Shown in pieces: positions 7,533-10,992 of a DNA stretch of 10,992 nt. Source of the DNA: Bacteroidales bacterium (GTDB lineage Bacteria; Bacteroidota; Bacteroidia; Bacteroidales; F082); contig JAILDR010000084.1 of the NCBI GenBank assembly GCA_024689285.1, positions 1 through 10,992 of the forward strand. Reading direction: 5' to 3'. The position numbers and the translations under genes are program-made. The notes beneath the pieces were generated by a model. That model searched no databases. It was not told where the DNA came from and was given only the letters and a program-made list of their open reading frames with translations. Within the stretch, counting starts at the first letter, position 1; each line of letters begins with the position of its first letter.

Positions 7533-8723
7533 ATGCAACAGATACAATTAACCGAAAACATTTATTACGTCGGCGTCAACGACCGCCGTACCGACCGTTT
7601 TGAAAACCACATGGAGCTGCCCAATGGCGTCTCCTATAACTCCTACCTCATCGTGGACGACAAAGTCGCCTTGATTGACCCTGTTGAGGCTGGTTTCATC
7701 GAGGAATACCTCTTCAAGGTGAAGTCGGTGCTGCAAGGCCGCAAAGTCGACTACCTTGTTATTAATCACGACGAGCCCGACCACAGCAGCAGTATTGCCG
7801 CCGTACTGAGGGAATGGCCTGAAGTGCAGGTGGTAGGCAACGCCAAGACCTTCGCGCCCTTGGAGGCTTTCTACGGCCCCGTCGAGAACAAGAAGGTGGT
7901 TGCCGAAGGCGAGACCCTGGGGCTCGGCAAGCACACCTTGCAGTTCTTTATGGCTCCGATGGTGCATTGGCCCGAATCGATGGTGACTTACGAACAGACG
8001 AGTGGCATCGTCTTCAGCAACGATGCTTTCGGCGGCTTCGGCACCCTTAATGGCGGCATCTTCGACGACCAAGTCAATTTGGCATTTTATGAAGACGACA
8101 TGCGCCGCTATTATGCCAACATCGTCGGCAAAGTAGCCATGCAAGCCCTGAAAGCCATCGAGAAGCTTGGCGGATTGGAAATCAAGATGATAGCCCCGTC
8201 GCATGGACTGGTTTGGCGCAGCAATTTGGCTTGGGTAGTCGGAAAATACACCCAATGGAGCAAGCAGGAAAGCGAAGAGGGCATCGTCATCGTCTATGGC
8301 TCCATGCACGGCAACACCGGCGTGATGGCCGACATCGTGGCTCGTGGCGCGGCCGAGGCCGGCATCAAGGAAGTGAAGGTTTATGACGTGGCCAAGACCG
8401 AGGTCAGCTTCATCATGAGCGACATCTGGAAATACAAGGGTGTCGTCATCGGTGCCTGCGCCCACTACGCCAGCATGTTCCCCGACATGACCCTGTTGAC
8501 GCACGAAATCAACGAGTTCAAGCCGAAGGACAAGTGTTACGGCCTCTTCGGCGGCATGAGCTGGAGCGGCGGCGGCGTGAAGACGCTGGCCAAATACGCC
8601 GAGGAAGGCAAATGGAACCTCGTGGCCGAGAGCGTCGAGGTGAAGGGCGCGCCCATCCGCGAAGAGGATTGGGACAAGCTATACAACCTTGGCAAGGCTG
8701 TGGCTGAGGCGATTAAAGGTTAA
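7533..8723 (+). CDS. fprA: Flavodiiron protein FprA (A-type flavoprotein, O2/NO reductase)
   Basis: 396 residues, normal for the two-domain class. Residues 1-245 are the beta-lactamase-like diiron domain. The ligand pattern is complete: His79, Glu81, Asp83 (with His84) in INHDEPDHSSS, His145 in MVHWPESM, Asp164 in SNDAFG and His224 in APSHG. Residues 250-396 are the flavodoxin domain, with the FMN phosphate loop YGSMHGNTG (255-263) and later loops ACAHYASMFPDM and FGGMSWSGGG. The enzyme reduces O2 to water and/or NO to N2O in the cytoplasm, protecting anaerobes. It lacks its own rubredoxin or reductase domain, which the upstream Hrb supplies. The gene shares the hrb promoter and ends 21 bp before a strong terminator hairpin. 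Confidence 0.95.
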   Translation: MQQIQLTENIYYVGVNDRRTDRFENHMELPNGVSYNSYLIVDDKVALIDPVEAGFIEEYLFKVKSVLQGRKVDYLVINHDEPDHSSSIAAVLREWPEVQVVGNAKTFAPLEAFYGPVENKKVVAEGETLGLGKHTLQFFMAPMVHWPESMVTYEQTSGIVFSNDAFGGFGTLNGGIFDDQVNLAFYEDDMRRYYANIVGKVAMQALKAIEKLGGLEIKMIAPSHGLVWRSNLAWVVGKYTQWSKQESEEGIVIVYGSMHGNTGVMADIVARGAAEAGIKEVKVYDVAKTEVSFIMSDIWKYKGVVIGACAHYASMFPDMTLLTHEINEFKPKDKCYGLFGGMSWSGGGVKTLAKYAEEGKWNLVAESVEVKGAPIREEDWDKLYNLGKAVAEAIKG

Positions 8724-8744
8724 GCCTCCACCCTTTCACGATTA

Positions 8745-8780
8745 AAAAAAATCTCCACCCAAACGGATGGAGATTTTTTT
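8745..8780. terminator. Bidirectional intrinsic terminator between fprA and hydC
   Basis: Perfect 13-bp arms AAAAAAATCTCCA (8745-8757) and TGGAGATTTTTTT (8768-8780) around a 10-nt loop. The A run on one side and T run on the other let it end transcripts from both directions, as expected between convergent genes. Confidence 0.88.
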
Positions 8781-8785
8781 CATGT

Positions 8786-8803
8786 CCTATTAATATAAAT
8801 AGG
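8786..8803. other. Small AT-rich hairpin
   Basis: CCTATT (8786-8791) and AATAGG (8798-8803) form a 6-bp stem with a 6-nt loop. No T run follows on either strand. It sits between the terminator and another hairpin in the convergent gap. Confidence 0.4.
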
Positions 8804-8805
8804 TG

Positions 8806-8833
8806 TGGTAGAGACGGAACACCGTATCTACCA
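8806..8833. other. Long stable hairpin next to the hydC 3' end
   Basis: TGGTAGA (8806-8812) pairs with TCTACCA (8827-8833). Inside, after one G/A mismatch, ACGG (8814-8817) pairs with CCGT (8822-8825) around an AACA loop: 11 pairs in 28 nt. It lies 8 nt beyond the hydC stop on the minus strand and lacks a T run, so it could protect the mRNA 3' end or pause polymerase ahead of the true terminator; this is inference. Confidence 0.5.
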
Positions 8834-8841
8834 ACAACCAA

Positions 8842-9318
8842 TTATTTATACTCAGCCAACACGTCCTTGACGCGGTCAGGAGTCATACGGCCGTAAACCT
8901 TGTCACCGACTTCGATGACGGGGGCCAGACCGCAGGCACCGACGCAGCGGAGGCAGGTCAGAGAGAACTTGCCGTCGGGAGTGACCTCGCCGACGTTGAT
9001 GCCCAGCTGACGCGTCAGCTCGTCAAGCACCTTCTCGGCACCACGCACGTAGCAAGCAGTACCCAAGCAAACGCTGATCGGGTATTCGCCCTTGGGGGTC
9101 ATGGTGAAGAAGGAATAGAACGACACGATGCCGTAGACTCTTGAAACCGGGATGCCCAGTTCCTTAGCCACCAGCTCCTGGACCTCAGCAGGCAGATAGC
9201 CATACTCGCCCTGAACCTTATGCAGCACATTGATGACCTCACCCGGCTTGTTGCCGTACGACTTGCAGACGTTCTTGATGAAGTTAATCTTAGCTTCTGA
9301 TAATTTAATAACTGCCAT
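8842..9318 (-). CDS. hydC: HydC/NuoE-like [2Fe-2S] subunit of the electron-bifurcating [FeFe] hydrogenase
   Basis: 158 residues, complete, the size of Thermotoga HydC. It is a thioredoxin-like [2Fe-2S] protein of the NuoE 24-kDa family. The N-terminal helical part runs 1-77 (GEVINVLHKVQGEYGYLP, VSRVYGIVSFYSFF). The cluster ligands are Cys84 and Cys89 (CLGTAC), then Cys125 and Cys129 (CVGAC), with an extra Cys122. In bifurcating hydrogenases this subunit works with HydA and the NuoF-like HydB to couple NADH and ferredoxin to H2. It follows hydA by 32 nt with AGAAAGGAAA just upstream of the ATG, and both features recur in the second copy. No hydB follows: the gene runs straight into the convergent terminator, so the flavin subunit must be elsewhere, or this gene is the end of its operon. 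The family is sure; the assignment to a hydrogenase rests on the adjacent hydA. Confidence 0.9.
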   Translation of the reverse strand: MAVIKLSEAKINFIKNVCKSYGNKPGEVINVLHKVQGEYGYLPAEVQELVAKELGIPVSRVYGIVSFYSFFTMTPKGEYPISVCLGTACYVRGAEKVLDELTRQLGINVGEVTPDGKFSLTCLRCVGACGLAPVIEVGDKVYGRMTPDRVKDVLAEYK

Positions 9319-9955
9319 AATTATTTCCTTTCTATTATTTACTTATTGAATTACTCGCTGATCTCGACGTGTTCTGACTTGTCGAAATAGTGGGTGTGCA
9401 GCAGTTCGTGTGACTTGTGGCCGCAAGGCTCACCAAGATACTCCTTGTACAACTTGATGATCGAAGGATTCTCATGCGACTTACGGATGGGTTTGCCAGC
9501 ATCCTCGCGGTAGATGGCTTCCGTACGCTTCTTGATGATCTCGCTGTTGCCGTGATGGTAGGGCTGACCGGCGCCGCCGACGCAACCGCCGGGGCAGGCC
9601 ATGACCTCGATGGCATGGAACTGTTCCTTGCCTTCGCGCACTCTCTCGAGGAGCTTGCGGGCGTTGGACAGACCGTGGGCAATACCGATGTGGATTGGGG
9701 TGCCGTCAAAGTCGACCCAAGCGTCACGGATACCTTCCATACCACGGAGCTCAGTGAAGTCAATCTTAGGCAGCGGCTTGCCGGTGAACACCTCGTAGGC
9801 GGTACGGGTGGCAGCTTCGATCACACCACCAGTGGCGCCGAAGATGACGGCAGCACCTGTGGATTCACCCAGCGGGTCGTCATAGTCTTCGCTCGGCATA
9901 TCCTTCAGGTTGAGGTTGAACTGCTTGATCAAGCGAGCCAACTCACGGGTCGTCA
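9041..9955 (-). repeat. Left arm of a large imperfect inverted repeat (hydA C-terminus and hydC)
   Basis: The reverse complement of this stretch aligns over its whole length with 10076-10992. By hand alignment hydA has about 25 substitutions in some 605 bp plus a 3-bp indel, and hydC has 11 in 278 bp. The hydA-hydC spacer is more diverged. The homology probably continues left of 9041, since the partner arm is cut by the window edge. Confidence 0.9.
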
Positions 9956-10076
9956 GAACGTAGTCGATGTCGGGATTGCCATCCTTGTAGAATTCCTTAC
10001 GCTTGCTTTCGTACTTCTTAGCCAAGCAAGGCATGATGGAGACGACGACGAGGTCTTCTCTCTTGATGCCCATCTT
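9351..10076 (-). pseudogene. hydA: [FeFe]-hydrogenase HydA, N-terminally truncated at the inverted junction
   Basis: The recognisable part is 241 residues, beginning KMGIKREDL and ending in a normal stop. It holds two of the three H-cluster signatures: L2 MPCLAKKYE (codons 10034-10014 and onward) and L3 MACPGGCVGGAGQP. The L1 motif (TSCCPxW type) and all N-terminal FeS domains are missing. Bifurcating-type HydA proteins run to about 580-650 residues, so well over half is lost. Upstream of about 10076 the frame continues only into the reverse complement of the second copy, so the ATG at 10133 is not a true start. Without L1 the [4Fe-4S]-2Fe site cannot form. The surviving codons are undamaged, with no stop or frameshift, which suggests recent breakage or an artificial join rather than old decay. 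Confidence 0.85.
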
Positions 10077-10077
10077 G
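10072..10077. other. Head-to-head junction between the two hydA fragments
   Basis: Left of about 10076 the sequence is antisense hydA (Lys codon of KMGIK at 10074-10076). From 10076 rightward it is sense hydA (T-T-R-E-L, Thr codon at 10078). On the plus strand 10072-10077 also reads Ile-Leu in frame with TTREL, where the left copy has Val-Leu, so up to 6 bp could belong to either side: a possible microhomology. The 120 bp at 9956-10075 form the unpaired loop between the arms. Confidence 0.8.
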
Positions 10078-10683
10078 ACGACCCGTGAGTTGGCTCGCTT
10101 GATCAAGCAGTTCAACCTCAACCTGAAGGACATGCCGAGCGAAGACTACGACGACCCGCTGGGCGAATCCACGGGTGCCGCCGTCATCTTCGGCGCCACT
10201 GGTGGCGTGATCGAAGCTGCCACCCGTACCGCCTACGAGGTGTTCACCGGCAAGCCGCTGCCTAAGATTGACTTCACTGAGCTCCGTGGTATGGAAGGTA
10301 TCCGTGACGCTTGGGTCGACTTTGACGGCACTCCAATCCACATCGGTATTGCCCACGGTCTGTCCAACGCCCGCAAGCTCCTCGAGAGAGTGCGCGAAGG
10401 CAAGGAACAGTTCCATGCCATCGAGGTTATGGCCTGCCCTGGCGGTTGCGTCGGCGGCGCTGGTCAGCCCTACCACCACGGCAACAGCGAAATCATCAAG
10501 AAACGTACGGAAGCCATCTACCGCGAGGATGCTGGCAAGCCGATCCGTAAGTCGCATGAGAATCCTTCGATTATCAAGCTGTACAAGGAGTATCTTGGTG
10601 AGCCCTGTGGCCATCTGTCACACGAACTGCTGCACACTCACTATTTCGACAAGTCAGAACATGTTGAGATCAGCGAGGATTAA
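10075..10683 (+). pseudogene. hydA: Second HydA C-terminal fragment, opposite strand
   Basis: From LTTRELARLIKQ to the stop at 10681-10683 this matches the left copy with one substitution (Leu for Lys in GHLSHELL) and one extra residue, a terminal Asp. It keeps only the L3 signature (MACPGGCVGGAGQP, near 10432-10473) and lacks L2, L1 and the FeS domains, so it is even shorter than the left copy. The upstream in-frame ATG at 10003 lies in antisense left-copy DNA and is not a real start. No promoter is seen ahead of it. The substitutions against the left copy are almost all in third codon positions, showing that both sequences evolved under selection as working genes before being cut. Confidence 0.85.
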
Positions 10684-10992
10684 TAACCAGTAAAAAATAG
10701 AAAGGAAATATACTATGGCAGTTATTAAATTATCAGAAGCTAAGGTTAACTTCATCAAGGACGTCTGCAAGTCGTTCGGCAACAAGCCGGGTGAGGTCAT
10801 CAATGTGCTGCACAAGGTTCAGGGCGAGTATGGCTATCTGCCTGCTGAGGTCCAGGAGCTGGTGGCTAAGGAGCTGGGTATCCCGGTTTCGAGAGTCTAC
10901 GGCATCGTGTCGTTCTATTCCTTCTTCACCATGACGCCCAAGGGCGAGCACCCGATCAGCGTTTGCTTGGGTACCGCTTGCTACGTGCGTGG
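10076..10992 (+). repeat. Right arm of the inverted repeat (hydA C-terminus and hydC)
   Basis: This is the partner of 9041-9955 in opposite orientation, running to the window edge and probably beyond. Identity is uneven: 6 differences in 10076-10206, one in 10207-10427, 18 in 10428-10683 and 11 in 10715-10992, by manual count. Confidence 0.9.
10715..10992 (+). CDS. hydC: Second HydC/NuoE-like subunit, 5' part
   Basis: The frame opens at the ATG at 10715 and runs off the right edge after 92 full codons. It starts MAVIKLSEAKVNFIKDVCKS and reaches the first cluster motif CLGTACYVR (Cys84 and Cys89). Against the complete copy at 8842-9318 it differs in four residues (Ile11Val, Asn16Asp, Tyr21Phe, Tyr79His), all mild, plus synonymous changes. 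It starts 31 nt after the hydA fragment's stop, and the AATAGAAAGGAAATA stretch before the ATG is shared with the other copy, probably the ribosome-binding region. As far as visible it is intact, and the rest of its operon (perhaps hydB) would lie right of the window. Confidence 0.88.
   Translation, partial: MAVIKLSEAKVNFIKDVCKSFGNKPGEVINVLHKVQGEYGYLPAEVQELVAKELGIPVSRVYGIVSFYSFFTMTPKGEHPISVCLGTACYVR

Noticed and set aside
9956..10075. Invertible (phase-variable) DNA switch between the hydA arms
   Set aside because: The 120-bp loop contains only internal hydA coding sequence, with no promoter or recombinase site, and inversion would not restore a complete hydA in either direction.
9417..10088. 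Open frames antisense to both hydA fragments (9417-10088 plus, 10018-10614 minus)
   Set aside because: The opposite strand has the unmistakable H-cluster motifs, and the two antisense frames resemble each other only because the arms are copies.
1..10992. CRISPR arrays, tRNA or rRNA genes, insertion sequences
   Set aside because: No regularly spaced short direct repeats, cloverleaf-like or rRNA-like stretches, or transposase motifs were seen on reading either strand. The only large repeat is the hydrogenase inverted repeat.

Overview
The window looks like chromosome from an anaerobic Bacteroidales bacterium (gut or rumen type). Supporting signs are four gene starts preceded by the Bacteroidetes -7 element TAnnTTTG, one of them with a properly spaced TTTG -33 box; a very large secreted protein with chitobiase-C-terminal-like and GLUG-like repeats; a flavin reductase-rubredoxin plus flavodiiron protein pair; and bifurcating-type [FeFe]-hydrogenase genes. 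The species cannot be told from the sequence.

Layout. 1-2936 (minus) is the 5' part of a very large secreted protein whose 3' end lies outside the left edge. Its reading frame is unbroken across the whole stretch, and the shorter frames on the other strand are its shadows. 2937-3493 is an AT-rich gap with no gene. 3494-4893 (minus) reads antitoxin, YafQ-family toxin, then a ten-helix EamA/DMT transporter, closely packed. 4940-6004 (minus) is a secreted endonuclease/exonuclease/phosphatase-fold enzyme. It is divergent from a periplasmic thioredoxin-like protein (6057-6797, plus), with facing -7 elements in a 52-bp gap. 6876-8723 (plus) is a two-gene operon behind a textbook Bacteroidetes promoter: a high-molecular-weight rubredoxin (flavin reductase plus rubredoxin) and the flavodiiron protein FprA. 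Together these form a chain that reduces O2 and/or NO using NAD(P)H. A bidirectional terminator and two further hairpins separate it from the convergent hydrogenase region.

The oddest part is 9041-10992, a large imperfect inverted repeat. The left arm (minus) carries the C-terminal part of [FeFe]-hydrogenase HydA followed by a complete HydC/NuoE-like subunit. The right arm (plus) carries the HydA C-terminus again, followed by the start of a second HydC. The arms meet head to head near 10072-10077, so both hydA copies lack their N-terminal two thirds or so and neither can build an H-cluster. By hand alignment the arms differ at about 4% of bases, nearly all synonymous in hydA, plus small indels. 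The middle 221 bp of hydA is almost identical. Either two functional homologous loci were joined by a real rearrangement, or an assembly or amplification chimera linked two alleles. I favour the chimera, but the sequence alone does not decide.

Common theme: FprA/Hrb (O2 and NO removal), the thioredoxin-like protein and the O2-sensitive hydrogenase fit a strict anaerobe's redox housekeeping. The surface protein, toxin-antitoxin pair and transporter look unrelated to it.
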